Assembly: GCA_940337035.1 (NCBI GenBank) | Contig: OW679195.1 | Location: 176,362,015 to 176,426,014 of the forward strand | Origin: Agriotes lineatus | Taxonomy: Eukaryota; Arthropoda; Insecta; Coleoptera; Elateridae | Direction of reading: 5' to 3' | DNA: 64,000 bases | Shown: positions 23,445-33,400 of the stretch, piece by piece | Position numbering within the stretch: the first letter of the stretch is position 1 | How the letters are laid out: each line of letters begins with the position of its first letter | Made by a program: the position numbers and the translations under genes | The notes under the pieces: generated by a model | Database searches by the model: none | What the model saw: only the letters and a program-made list of their open reading frames with translations | What the model was told of the DNA's origin: nothing

Positions 23445-23468
23445 GCATGAGCAGCGAAACGTCAAGTT
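23425..23468 (+). ncRNA. Hammerhead ribozyme motif in Penelope element B tail
   Basis: Stem I AACTT (23425-23429) pairs with AAGTT (23464-23468). The core is CTGAAGA (23430-23436), one extra A, stem II GCTG/CAGC (23438-23441/23452-23455), GAAA (23456-23459), minimal stem III A-C/G-T and the cleavage triplet GTC ending at 23463. The architecture matches the motif at 10709, including the extra base before stem II. Confidence 0.75.
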
Positions 23469-23529
23469 CAAATCGACGACCACGGCATAACCCGGAAGAA
23501 CCTATCATTATGGACAACGGCCGTGAAAG

Positions 23530-23905
23530 CCTGCATTCGACTAAAATCTCACAGGTTCTTCCGTCATCTAAAGATAAATTAAACACTATGTCATCTAAAG
23601 GTGTTTATAGAGTCCCTTGCTCTTGTAATGCTGTATACATTGGTGAAACAGGTCGTTCAGTGAAAACTCGCATCTCTGAGCACCAGCGTTGTCTCAAGTC
23701 AGGTCTCGTTTCATAATCGGCCATCGTCGAACACCAACGCGATACTGGTCATAAGATCCTTTTTGATGAAACTTCCATCATCTGCAAATCTCCATTCTTC
23801 TTTAGCAGAAAATTCGCGAAGCCATTGAGATTTGCAAACACCCTAATAATCTCAATCGGGACGAAGGCTTTCCCTTTCCTTCTATGTGGAAAGTGTTAAT
23901 TCCTA
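23530..23905 (+). pseudogene. Penelope GIY-YIG endonuclease and C-terminus, fragment
   Basis: The GIY-YIG motif is clear: GVYRVPCSCNAVYIGETGRS followed by VKTRISEH, preceded by a linker SSKDKLNTMSSK. An in-frame stop falls after CLKSGLVS (23716), where intact proteins continue into AIVEHQRDTGH, which is visible just downstream. After a further frameshift, IREAIEICKHPNNLNRDEGF and PSMWKVLIPKPRP complete the C-terminus. The nuclease would nick target DNA for insertion. With the stop, the frameshift and no RT attached, it is inactive. Confidence 0.8.
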
Positions 23906-24002
23906 AGCCCCGCCCTCCGCCACTGAATCGCAACGGCATTTGCTGAATCGCGACGGCGCTTGCCTATAAATTCTCGCATTTCTTCTTCCGATAGTCAGTC
24001 GT

Positions 24003-24111
24003 GTTTCGCCTCTGACGTGGTTCACACGTTGAGTTACCGTGCTCTTCTGTCCCTTCCCTTGCATAGAGTTTCGCCTCTGGCGTGGTTAACACGTTGAGTT
24101 ACCGTGCTCTT
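24003..24111 (+). repeat. Two-copy 44-bp direct repeat before a hammerhead motif
   Basis: GTTTCGCCTCTGRCGTGG...GTTGAGTTACCGTGCTCTT occurs at 24003-24046 and 24068-24111, offset by 65 bases, with few differences. Both copies end in ACGTTGAGTTAC, resembling the AACGTTGAGTTC that closes the hammerhead just downstream. They may be degraded tandem hammerhead-region units. Confidence 0.7.
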
Positions 24112-24123
24112 TTGTTTTTTTTC

Positions 24124-24164
24124 CTCCTGATGAAGCCCCTTACGAAAGTGGGCGAAACGTTGAG
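24124..24164 (+). ncRNA. Hammerhead ribozyme motif in Penelope element C tail
   Basis: The core CTGATGA (24127-24133) is followed by one extra A, stem II GCCC/GGGC (24135-24138/24150-24153), GAAA (24154-24157), stem III A-C/G-T and the triplet GTT ending at 24161. Stem I is short (CTC/GAG), so activity is less certain than for the copies at 10709 and 23425. Confidence 0.65.
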
Positions 24165-24239
24165 TTCTTCGATCTCAATCATGACACGGTCCAATCCCGG
24201 AAGTCCTTTGTTACTTAATGACAATGGCCGTGAAAGCCT

Positions 24240-24399
24240 CAAAAATCAGCTATTAGAATTAAAGATATATTACGCAAGAAATCTTAGCATTATACTTGAT
24301 ATTATTCTTAGATTGAAGAAGCATATATCGACAGCATTTCAAAAATATTGTTCTAAACTCAAATTAATTTTTAACAATAGATATAGTTTAAATTGCAAT
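24240..24399 (+). pseudogene. CR1/L2-like LINE RT thumb region, fragment
   Basis: Translation reads IYYARNLSIILDIILRLKKH, then ISTAFQKYCSKLKLIFNNRY. It matches the ARNLGVIFDxxLRFxxHI...KLK..NNRY segment found after the RT palm in CR1/L2-type LINEs. It breaks off at LNCN (24399), exactly where the downstream block at 26483 picks up (LNCNVKSMLCELLDLS). Confidence 0.75.
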
Positions 24400-26482
24400 C
24401 ATTTTATTTTTATGGGTAATTCGCCACACTACAAAATGAAAAATACTAAAACATGAAAATTTCGAAAGACAAATCTACTTCCGTTATCACAAGTAGTGAC
24501 CAGTCAGTGTCACACTATTTATTGGGGAGGTTAGTCGTGTTATGCTAGATCTTCAATCAAATAAGCTAAGTTCTTGTTGATTTTTAATGTAATTAGTTAA
24601 TGTTGATAACGGAAGTACATTTAAAATAAGATTATTATTGAAGTGTCACAAAGAAGTGTTACCGTCACTGTGGCTGGAAAAGGAGAAAAGCAAAGGTAAC
24701 AGACTTATCAGTCGGAGCTGGTCGTGGGTAAAACAAAAGACTCGAATCTTTAGCTAAAATGAAAAATATGGGCGCCAAGTAGCCAGTTACCCAGCACTTT
24801 GCTAATCAAAAGGTACACTAGAGAAGGCGCTACTAACTAAACCTAAAAATTAAAGGTAACGGCAAAGGTACAAATCAAATACGCAGGCAAAGATGTCAAG
24901 GCAGTATAATATCAGCAATCGGTGTTACATATACACTAAAATACACACACATGGCAAACCAAATTAAAATATCACAGTTCATATCACAGTAGCATAAGAG
25001 GTATAATAATCTCACCAAAATATTTACACATGATTTAAATAGTTAAAGCGTGAATGAGGGAATGTTTGCTGTAAATTATGAAACTACGCACTGACTGTCA
25101 AAAATGGCAAATTTGCATCACCAGAGAACGGTACGGTAAAGCATATGACCGCGGAAAAGTTACTAATAGTTACATTTTGATTAAAAGTTGAATATTCAGA
25201 TGTCATCATTAATTAGCAGCAAGGTCCTACAGATCCATCATCAGTTTCAATGCGTCACGCAAGTGGAATTCAATTAAAGCATATCTTGCAAGTACGGAAC
25301 TAACGTGAGTAATTCAACCCTATTAAACGGTCATTAGCATGACGTGATTACCCAAAACTTAAATTTCTCAAAACAGCATGCAACATTGCTTCACAAGATC
25401 CATAATTACAAATAATAATGACGTGGATGGCACGGGAGACACATCCACTACCACAAGTTACTTTGACAGATGACGAGCGTGTTTACAATTAAATGCTGAT
25501 TTGTAAACAGTAAATTGTTGATCGATAAACTGTACTAAATAGGTAAGTTCCTACGTCTAGCTATTAATTCAAGTAATTCATGACGACATTCTAATGTTTG
25601 CCAAATACAATATAAGTTAACACGAGACACAAACATATTAAAAACGAATTCCATCACTACAGGGTATGTGAGGCCAGTCCTAAGGCAGGCAGGGTAATAG
25701 ACTAGTTTAAACAGACCTCTAGTAGCTCACAGGTGTACAGAAAAACCTCTCGGTAAGCCTCGAAGAAGCCAGGTGATTATTCCAATATCGGGCAGCGATA
25801 CTGCTCCGCGTTCGACGACAAAGGCTGCGGCCTCAATTACTACAAACCTGTTGCAGGAATGAAGTCCTCGCGGTCGCAAGAACAAGGCGGGAGGAACTTG
25901 CAAAAGTTCAAAAGGGCCCATCCAAAGGTGTGCGGAATTCAATTGTACGAGAAGGGGGAGCTACAAAAAAAAAGAGAAAGTTAGGCATACCGTTTCGAAA
26001 TTCAGCCCCCAGCTTTGCCGAAGTAACCATGTGCTCTGTAGGTATAATTCAGAATAAAATCTGATCTTGAGAAATCACCAAAATACCTCCTCCAGGGACA
26101 TCCTTCATGCTCCCCGAGGGACACAAAAACCCAATCGTGAACTCTCAAAATAGGATGGTGGCGAAGAATCCCAAATACAAAAATTGCACACTTGCTCTCA
26201 CAAACATCACTCGCTTGGCCATCCTTCCTCCAGCAGCACAGAATGGCAAATGGGCGAAATGGCCTGATAAGACTCCAACATTTTGGGAAAGCGAGAAAAT
26301 GGTGAGTATGCAACCAAACTAACACGATGCCTAAACTGAAGCAAATTAATTAAAAATATAAATACATGGAAATCCCAAACTTGACTTATAGATAATATTT
26401 AGATTTATCGAAAATAGGGCAATTAAATATGTAAATACTTATAAATGACTCTTGGCCCGTAACAGAAGTTTCACAGATTATC
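24400..26482. mobile_element. Unclassified 2.1-kb insert in LINE, 12-bp near-duplication
   Basis: The segment interrupts the LINE and is bounded by ttaaattgcaat (24388-24399) and ttaaactgcaat (26483-26494). These differ at one base and encode the same LINE codons, so they look like a target duplication. No RT, transposase or terminal inverted repeat was found. Inside, acttccgttatcacaa (24478) and its inverse ending at 24617 bracket a 140-bp segment. The stretch 25700-26330 is less AT-rich and has an open frame on each strand without recognisable motifs. It may be a non-autonomous retroelement or a compound of insertions. Confidence 0.5.
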
Positions 26483-27236
26483 TTAAACTGCAATGTTAAA
26501 AGTATGCTTTGTGAATTGCTAGATTTGTCACAACTTAATTATTGCGATGCTTTTTTTAGAAAATGTTTAGATGTTGTTGATAATAAGCCCATTCAGCGTG
26601 TGCCAAACTCTTCCCTTCGGTTGATTATTGGTATACGTAAATACGAACATATTTCGCATAAATTCAAGTACCTAGGTTAAATGGTGGAACATGAATAATC
26701 GTCGATTTCTGCATTTTGCATGTTCATTTCATAACATAATTAATACAAAGTCACTACCATATTTACACAACAAAATTTGATTTAGAACTGATGTTCATAA
26801 TCTTAATATCCATAGAAAAGATCTAACAACATCCTCTTACCACAAAACTAGCTTTTGTGACCTATGCTTTTCCTACAATATTGCTAATATCTAAAAATCC
26901 TTGCCTAATAAGCTTAAATCTTTGTAATTAGCTTGCTTCAAAAGCCATCTCCACGACATCTTATTCCAAAAGCAGCTGCAGTAGTATTTTACTTAATTAA
27001 AATAATATTTCTGTATTGGCTATTACATATTTTTCTTCTACAGCAGTATTCCGTTACTATTAATCATATCTGTTCACAACGGGTTAAGTGGTAGAGCAGA
27101 TTGTATTATTTTTGATATCAATCTGAACTTCACCCTTTTGGGTTTTAGATATTACTTTTACCAATTATGTGTTTTCGTGTACGAGTATATATCTTCTTAA
27201 ACCCGATTAAAGTCAATTATTATTATTATTATTATT
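26483..27236 (+). pseudogene. CR1/L2-like LINE C-terminal domain and 3' tail
   Basis: Coding blocks read CELLDLSQLNYCDAFFRKCL, then VDNKPIQRVPNSSLRLIIGI and RKYEHISHKFKYL. After a stop and a frameshift come INTKSLPYLHNKI, FRTDVHNLNIHRK and PNKLKSL. This is the C-terminal region after the RT in CR1/L2-like elements (LxLLNYCDxVY...IQRVQNSCLRFI...YDHISHK). The 3' untranslated part ends at the (ATT)n tail, 27207-27236, the usual terminal microsatellite of this clade. Stops and frameshifts make it inactive. Confidence 0.8.
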
Positions 27237-27659
27237 TTGTCTGTTTGTCTGTCTTTGTGCCTGTCCGTCCGTCTTTCTGTCTCTTCGTCTGTATGTCTGT
27301 CTGTCTGTCCATCTCCGAAATACTTCTTTTAAATTCATTTGGTAGTGCCCTTTCATATGAATAACGACATTTTATTTTAAGATATCCCATTTTTCTTTAT
27401 CATATTCACCAGCGTTTCGAAATGCCTCTTTCTCCAAATTCTGCTTTCCCTTTGAGGCTGTGTCTTTTCCTTTGTAAAAATTGTAATCTACAGCAATAGA
27501 CAATCTTGTAATTTTCTACAGTTTTCCAGTCGATGCTCTCTTTCAAATCTCTTCTTGAGGGTATCAACATCGTCGTATGGAAAGTAAGAATTCTCACAGA
27601 AAACACGCATGAAATAAGTTCACAAATGATTTTAGTAAATAACAAATGTTTGTTTTCTT
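27237..27659. repeat. CTGT-type simple repeat and flanking DNA
   Basis: Imperfect (TCTG)n repeats run from about 27238 to 27312, directly after the LINE tail. The following AT-rich sequence has a reverse open frame without recognisable motifs. Confidence 0.6.
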
Positions 27660-27718
27660 TTTTCAGAAGTTTATGCCAGCGATAAATTCGCTGTGGAGCT
27701 GGCATAAACTTCTGAAAA
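27660..27718. repeat. Perfect 21-bp inverted repeat, long hairpin
   Basis: ttttcagaagtttatgccagc (27660-27680, 21 bases, arm one) is the exact reverse complement of 27698-27718. A 17-base loop separates the arms, and further T/A-rich pairing extends both sides with a small bulge. The size resembles a microRNA precursor stem, but perfect pairing with no mismatches is also expected of a fresh inverted duplication. Confidence 0.85.
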
Positions 27719-29167
27719 GAAAATTTTTGTGCTGATAACACGCACTCGTATCCAAGTATCTACAGGAGACATTTATGATACCATCCCAAAAGTACTCTGT
27801 TACGGTCTTAAACGGTCTTTACGACACCGCACCGGCTCATACATAAACAAAACGGCCGGCGCGTGCCGTAATGGACGAAATCGGGACGAAAATTCTCCTA
27901 GGCCGCTACCCAGCCGCAACAAGTTAGGCCGAGCTAGACTTTCAGTGGAGATGGGCGGGTCCTTTAACGAGATTATCTAAGGGTAACGGCCAGAGGGTTG
28001 GTAAATAACGGTAAAATAAAGAGGGCGCCACCAAGACTGTCTTAACCCGAATAACCGGGCCTGGGCGGTTAGACGGGGGCGAAGTATTCAAGATACTCCG
28101 TCGATAAGAATTCTCATGAGCTGCACGCTCAAATAACAATTTCGTGATCGCAAATACTGGAATGGTAATATTGGGACTCTTTGGGCCGAGACTGCGCAAC
28201 CACTGGACCTACCTGCACGCTCTGATCTCTCACGTCTCGCCGTACACCAATCTTTACACTGTAAAAGGCGCTATCTGAAACAAAGCATGCACAGGTCGAA
28301 TAGGAATAATACGTCCCTTAATTAAATATGCGTCTATTGGTCGATAACTACATCTGGGCAGCAAATCGTGCCGCCAAGCTTATGTTATTTCTTACGTCAA
28401 GCACCAGCTGATGGACGCGCTATGCTAGTAAACAACACACTATGGGTGGCCGGCCGCAGTGGCCTCGACACTTTACATATTAGAGTACAGTTTAGAAATA
28501 CGCACTCCGGAAAAGGGCGCGTTAGTTCGCGATAACAGACGCCGACCTGCAAAGGCAACGGGAGCAGTGTAGCTAGCAGCAAAGCACGACGCCGCACAAA
28601 TGCGCGACGATTTAATTGAAGGCCTAACTCGTTAGGCAGCGGGGCAGCGTGACTGCAATATTTGACCAGGAAGAGGGGCTAACATAGCCTCACTAAAGCA
28701 TGCGAATTTGGAATAGTTGCCAGCCCCTGCTACGTCGCCCACGCAGTCGTTGGCTGCGGTTAACACCTGATAAGCAAAGCACAAAGCCCTCGCAAACATA
28801 AACAAAGAGCTCGAACAGATTGGGGCGCGCCAGGCTCAGCACGGCGAGGCGTTGATTCCATTTATGTATTAATCGGTACAGTATAGCGAAGCTCACGCAC
28901 CTAACGTTACTGAATTAAAAGTTAGCACAAACGTAACACCAAAACATAGGCGCAGAGTTCTTTAGCTATTTAGGCGATGAAACGCGAAACTCGCGCACAT
29001 GAACTTACTAGTAGGCTACCAAAGTAGCGTCTTGAAGCATGGTGGCCTCAAACCGGCATTAAAAGCCGCGACAAGCAAGCAAGGGGGCATGCATCCGCCC
29101 ACACAAAGTTGAGCACAAAAGCACCACCGCTCGCACAAGCGACAGTTATAGTATTTTACATTACAAG
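27719..29167. other. ORF-poor block of higher GC
   Basis: GC content is clearly higher than the surroundings, with many CG dinucleotides. No frame has recognisable motifs and no terminal repeats were found. It may be part of an unclassified non-autonomous element. Confidence 0.4.
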
Positions 29168-29265
29168 CCAGGTAAAACAGTTTTTACTGGCGATAGGATT
29201 GGGATGACTGGCGAGCCGTTAGGCGAGCCTGTCATATCCTTGAGCCAGTAAAAATGGTTACCTGG
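29168..29265. repeat. Imperfect inverted repeat
   Basis: ccaggtaa...ttttactggc (29168-29191) pairs with gccagtaaaa...ttacctgg (29244-29265), with a small internal mismatch and a 52-base spacer. The ACTGGC word recurs in the palindrome at 29436, so the two structures may be related. Confidence 0.75.
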
Positions 29266-29283
29266 AGTGTATTGTTGAATATT

Positions 29284-29542
29284 TTATTTGTTCCTCACTT
29301 GTAAATAACTAGAAATTTACCGTTTATTCAAAATGTCAAACTGACAAGCAACTAAATTAATCAATATCACACATACTAAGAAAGACAACTCTGGCTTTGC
29401 ACGCTATCATTTATCTATGAGCACGCTTGTAAAATATAACTGGCTAGCCAGTAAAAAATTTACTGGCTAGCCAGTTATGAAACATTTTCAAAGTGAATAC
29501 AGTGACTTGATAAATTGATGTTTACAAGTGAGGAACAAATAA
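29284..29542. mobile_element. Small MITE with 22-bp perfect TIRs
   Basis: The first 22 bases (ttatttgttcctcacttgta plus aa) are the exact reverse complement of the last 22 (29521-29542). The 259-bp body is non-coding and carries an internal palindrome at 29436-29478. TTA/TAA at the edges would fit a PIF/Harbinger-type duplication, but this is uncertain. Confidence 0.7.
29436..29478. repeat. Hairpin palindrome with nested 14-bp palindromes
   Basis: ataactggctagccagtaaa, a 3-base loop (aaa), then the exact reverse complement. Each 20-base arm itself contains the self-complementary ACTGGCTAGCCAGT. It lies inside the 259-bp MITE. Confidence 0.9.
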
Positions 29543-30430
29543 ATATGTTTAAATGGTTGTAATTACAAATACCTTAGTCCGTAGACAGTCTATGAGAGTT
29601 GCGTGCAGTCAGTTGGTAGAAGGCGGCAGTCTGTGGCAGCTCAATCGCCAAAACACGGCATCTGGGGTAAACGGGCTGGAATCCGCCAAGATGGCGGCGT
29701 TAGGACGCTCTCCTGAGAGCACACTTACGGTGGCAAAGAGGCCTACTTCGTCCTGCCTAGAAAGATCCTCGAAAGCAGCGAGTTGCAAAGGGAAAGCCCC
29801 CTTTCTCACAAACGCAGAACTGGCCCCGTGAAGCCCTTCACACACCCACGCTTTGGCGTAAAGACTTGCCACTCGCACAATCACAAGCGACCTCTTAAAG
29901 GCGAAACAGTTTACGGCATATTCGCTGTAACAGCACGAAAAATAGGAAGTCTTTCACAGCAACGGTGCTAACAAACAACGGCAATTTACACAACCTTCGC
30001 TGAAACAGCACGAGACGGTAAAAACAGGCTGGCGTCCCCGCCAATGGCGGGAACGCCGCGAAACGGCACACTCTGCGACTTCTTCGATCAACGGCGTGAG
30101 CTGAACCGCCCAAGCAAGCAGTGTTACGACCCCTGCAGTGGCGTGAGCCAAAAACGGCGTTACCACGTGGCCCTCGACAGCCAATGGCGATGCGCTCAAT
30201 AAAACAAATAAGTGCCGGTGACAAAGATAGCACGAAGTCTCGCAGTCGCCTCAACGGCGTGATTTCTAGAAGGTTCGGAATTCTTGCGAGCGATAACACC
30301 CGGCTGCCAAAGTACCAGCAAAGGGGTGCTCCAACTGACGAGAAATACTGCGTTTGGGGCCAAATATGTGCAAAATCATTATTATGGAATTAGGCGATGG
30401 AGCCAAATAAGTAACTAAAAGGGTTTAGCA
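29543..30430. other. CpG-bearing ORF-poor block
   Basis: Less AT-rich sequence with overlapping open frames on both strands (29553-29831 plus, 29609-29884 minus, 29895-30299 minus). None has recognisable motifs, and frame openness is explained by base composition. It includes sites such as GATGGCGGCG. Identity unknown. Confidence 0.4.
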
Positions 30431-33400
30431 TACGGGCACGCTGCCCTAAAGCCTAGGTGGCTAATTAAAATACCAAAATAACCTGACAACTCGACATAAC
30501 TGACTATTCATGATATTGCCTATTGTATGTGATATAATTCCTTTTAATTTCGAATTTATTGCAGCATTTAGTTTTAACAGTGGCAATAGCAGGTTCATGG
30601 TGAGATAATAATAAAAGGCATTATTTCTATAGTAGCTAGCTGTAAGGAAGTTAGAAAATCTATAACATGCGATTAGCGATTATGGAAAAGCCAGATGCAA
30701 TATGCCTTCTTGCCAGATTTCAACTACTTGTATAGCAACGCCAGTATCGTAACAATAACGGCAATTAATTCCGAGACCAGGCAATTTATGCACGTATTAG
30801 AAATATGCATAATAACGCGGCTGAGAGCAACAAAACAATATTGAAAAGGAAATTAAACGTCATTTAACAGGTTCTTACGTTGCAAGTCAATTACTTTCTC
30901 TAATCAATTACTTTGCGAATTTACTTCTCGTTTATCCCAAGCTCCTTCGGGGATAATCTATTAATAAGTAACATTGGCTAATACCTAATTACAATGTCTA
31001 AAAGATCGTACTGCGTATCATAAAATTATATCTCGATTTTTTGCACTTATTTAATTTACTACGAATGCTGCGGACAACTGGTAATCTTTGAACGTCGTTA
31101 TTTATGGAGGAAATGGTTTCTATGAAAATAAGAAGCTGCTGTCGTAATTTTCTGTAAAGCTGTTTTTGCTCTTCATAGTTTATGTTAATAGAAATAAAAT
31201 TAAAAAAGTGTTGTACTTTACTATGATTTGCGAGCATTATGAATATTTTTTATGTAATTTTAGATTGGATAACTATCTATTCTATTGCTTGTGTTATACG
31301 GTGTTAATTGAATCAGCATACTGAAAATGTAAAGTTACAGGTAATATTTTGTAAATTGAAAATATACATTTCGGCAGTTTTCTTTCAATTGTTCTCAGTT
31401 TTTCCTAAAATTGTCTATAATTTTGCAATTTACGTGCATACTAGGGGCAGTCATAACTTCTTCCAATGATTTAATACTTTACTGCAGAATAGCCATTCTA
31501 GAAATTACTTCTACAATTATCCTACGTTCTCCTTCACATTGCAACAGAATATTTTGCAATAAATTAGATTATGAATGATGTGTTTCAAATTAGTTGTTGT
31601 TGAAATTTCATTTTAAATACTATTGCTTTGCGAAGGGACTTACAGTTGATTTGGCATTGCGTTGCGCATCCTAATATTACTTTTTCAGTATGAAGTCGAT
31701 AATTTTTGATTGAGTGGCAGTTCGACAAGTAATGTGAATAATAATTAATAAGCATCTGATTTAACATTGGCCTTATATATAGTCTAAAACATATATAGCT
31801 GCCCTGATCTAACTTTCAACAAGAGAGCAACTGCGATGTAAAAGGTTTGGGACCGCTGCCCTTGAACGCCACTTATTAAAAACTATTTCCTGTAGTAATT
31901 ATAAGAGGAAATTTAATAAGTGAATTGCCAAATTACTATAATTAAACGGCTACTATTGCAATTTACAGTTTAATTATTAGCAATGATTCGAGATTTTTTC
32001 TTGTAAAGACTGTTAGATAATTTTCTTGTTACGAATTATAAAATTGGATTAATTATATAACGCCCAGTTTTTTAGAATAGTATCTTGAGCATTGAGCTTC
32101 ATATCAAAACTCGAAAACGCCATTTTTTAGATTCTAGAGATTTTTTTCAACTTGGTTAGTATACACATTCAACTTCAATATGGTACCAGTGGTAAAACTG
32201 TCTTATTTTGAATGTCTTTGAGGTAATATAATTATTATTTAACCATTAGATTTCCTCAAATAAGTGTTAGAGCAAAATTTTAGATTTTGTAGAAATACAT
32301 GACCTTCGGGTTTCTTTACATTTGTTGTTGTACATTTTTTGTGTTTTCATTTTGAATAAAATTGGTGTTAATATATCCAGCTCATCTTAAAAAATAATGT
32401 TAAAGGATGATTACTTCCACATACTGGGTGCTCCAACTTTCCATAAAAGCTCTAGTATACCTTTATTATTGCAGTACAAAAAATACAAGAAGAACTTATA
32501 GAGGGTATGCAGCTTAACATTTAAAAAAAAAATTGAACCGAAATAGTCGACTCGTATAGGAGGGGTGGTACAAACTAACAGTGTTTACTTCGCTCGTCTA
32601 AAAGACGAAGAAAGTATTGAAAATATGACCTTCCGAGATTTCTTCAGATCTCCATGTTTCAGGGTACCTAGACGACAGAAATTGTAAATTGCATAGCAAG
32701 TCAGGAAAGCGATGTTTTACAAGACAAGGCAGTTTGAAATACGAGGTCATCAGGGCGAGTATTTTAAGCCGCCACTTTCTTGACGTATTATGTATACAAT
32801 TTTTTTCTGAAACCGTGCAAATTTCAGTAAAAAATCAGTAACCACAAATAATTCAAAGTGTTTAAATTTTTTGGTAAGAATTATGTTGACGAACCAGCAA
32901 TTTAGCGTATGTTAATATTACTGATAAAAATTCAGAGCTTCTTTAATTTTGTAGTTATTTATTTGAGTCAGGTAAAACATTATTGTTTGATAAGAAGAAA
33001 ATTGTTTAGAATAGAATAAAATCATATACTGTGCATTTGTGCAATGATCTACAACTTTCATTTAATTTCTTTTCGTAAAAAGTATAGCTACACAAATCGC
33101 AAAATTACAATTTTACAAAAATTTTCTAAACAATTTGTGTTGCCAGCTGGTTTAGTTTACTATAAGAGACGCCCACATTCAAGTTACTTTTAAAATAAAA
33201 GACACTCTGCTTACAATATGTGTAACACAAAAATATACTAACGTTAAATACACAAAAGACAGAAAATAAAATACCACCTAAAATAAATTGCCATTTCTAA
33301 AACAAACAGTGTTAATTAAGCTTTAGGCTGAATTCAGATGTCCACTTATTTGGGACGGAAGATGATGCAATGTGGTACCAGTCGATAATTTCATAATTTT

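Larger units (their letters stand above)
23530..24250 (+). mobile_element. Penelope-like element C: GIY-YIG region and tail
   Basis: A second Penelope fragment follows head-to-tail after element B. It holds the GIY-YIG domain, the C-terminal coding tail and a non-coding tail with a hammerhead motif. The tail ends with ACAATGGCCGTGAAAGCCTC, resembling the ACAACGGCCGTGAAAGCCT after element B's hammerhead at about 23515. Head-to-tail stacking of Penelope copies with such terminal repeats is usual for this group. Confidence 0.7.
18368..27236 (+). mobile_element. CR1/L2-like LINE, one copy broken by nested insertions
   Basis: Four plus-strand coding blocks occur in the correct protein order: endonuclease end and linker (18368-18845), start of RT (21150-22260), RT thumb region (24240-24399), and C-terminal domain (26483-26990). 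The element ends in an (ATT)n tail at 27207-27236, typical of CR1/L2-clade elements. Inserts separating the blocks are a foldback element, an unknown 1.4-kb segment, a SINE, two Penelope fragments and an unknown 2.1-kb segment. Order, strand and matching protein edges support one ancestral copy rather than four separate ones. Confidence 0.75.

Noticed and set aside
26002..26325. Overlapping open frames on both strands in the 2.1-kb insert
   Set aside because: No motif in either frame; openness on both strands argues for composition, not coding.
27207..27320. Microsatellite cluster as a CRISPR-like array
   Set aside because: The units are 3-4 bp simple repeats in a eukaryotic context, with no spacer structure.
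27406..27741. 111-codon reverse open frame ending at the 27.66-kb hairpin
   Set aside because: No family recognised, and it runs through the inverted repeat; not supported as a gene.
12131..28032. Recurrent gggcgcca strings (12131, 24769, 28023) as LTR primer-binding sites
   Set aside because: Unlike the 45.46-kb site, none sits beside an LTR-like TG/CA edge or gag sequence; an 8-mer alone is not evidence.
29553..30393. Several open frames in the GC-richer block
   Set aside because: Mutually overlapping on both strands with no motifs.
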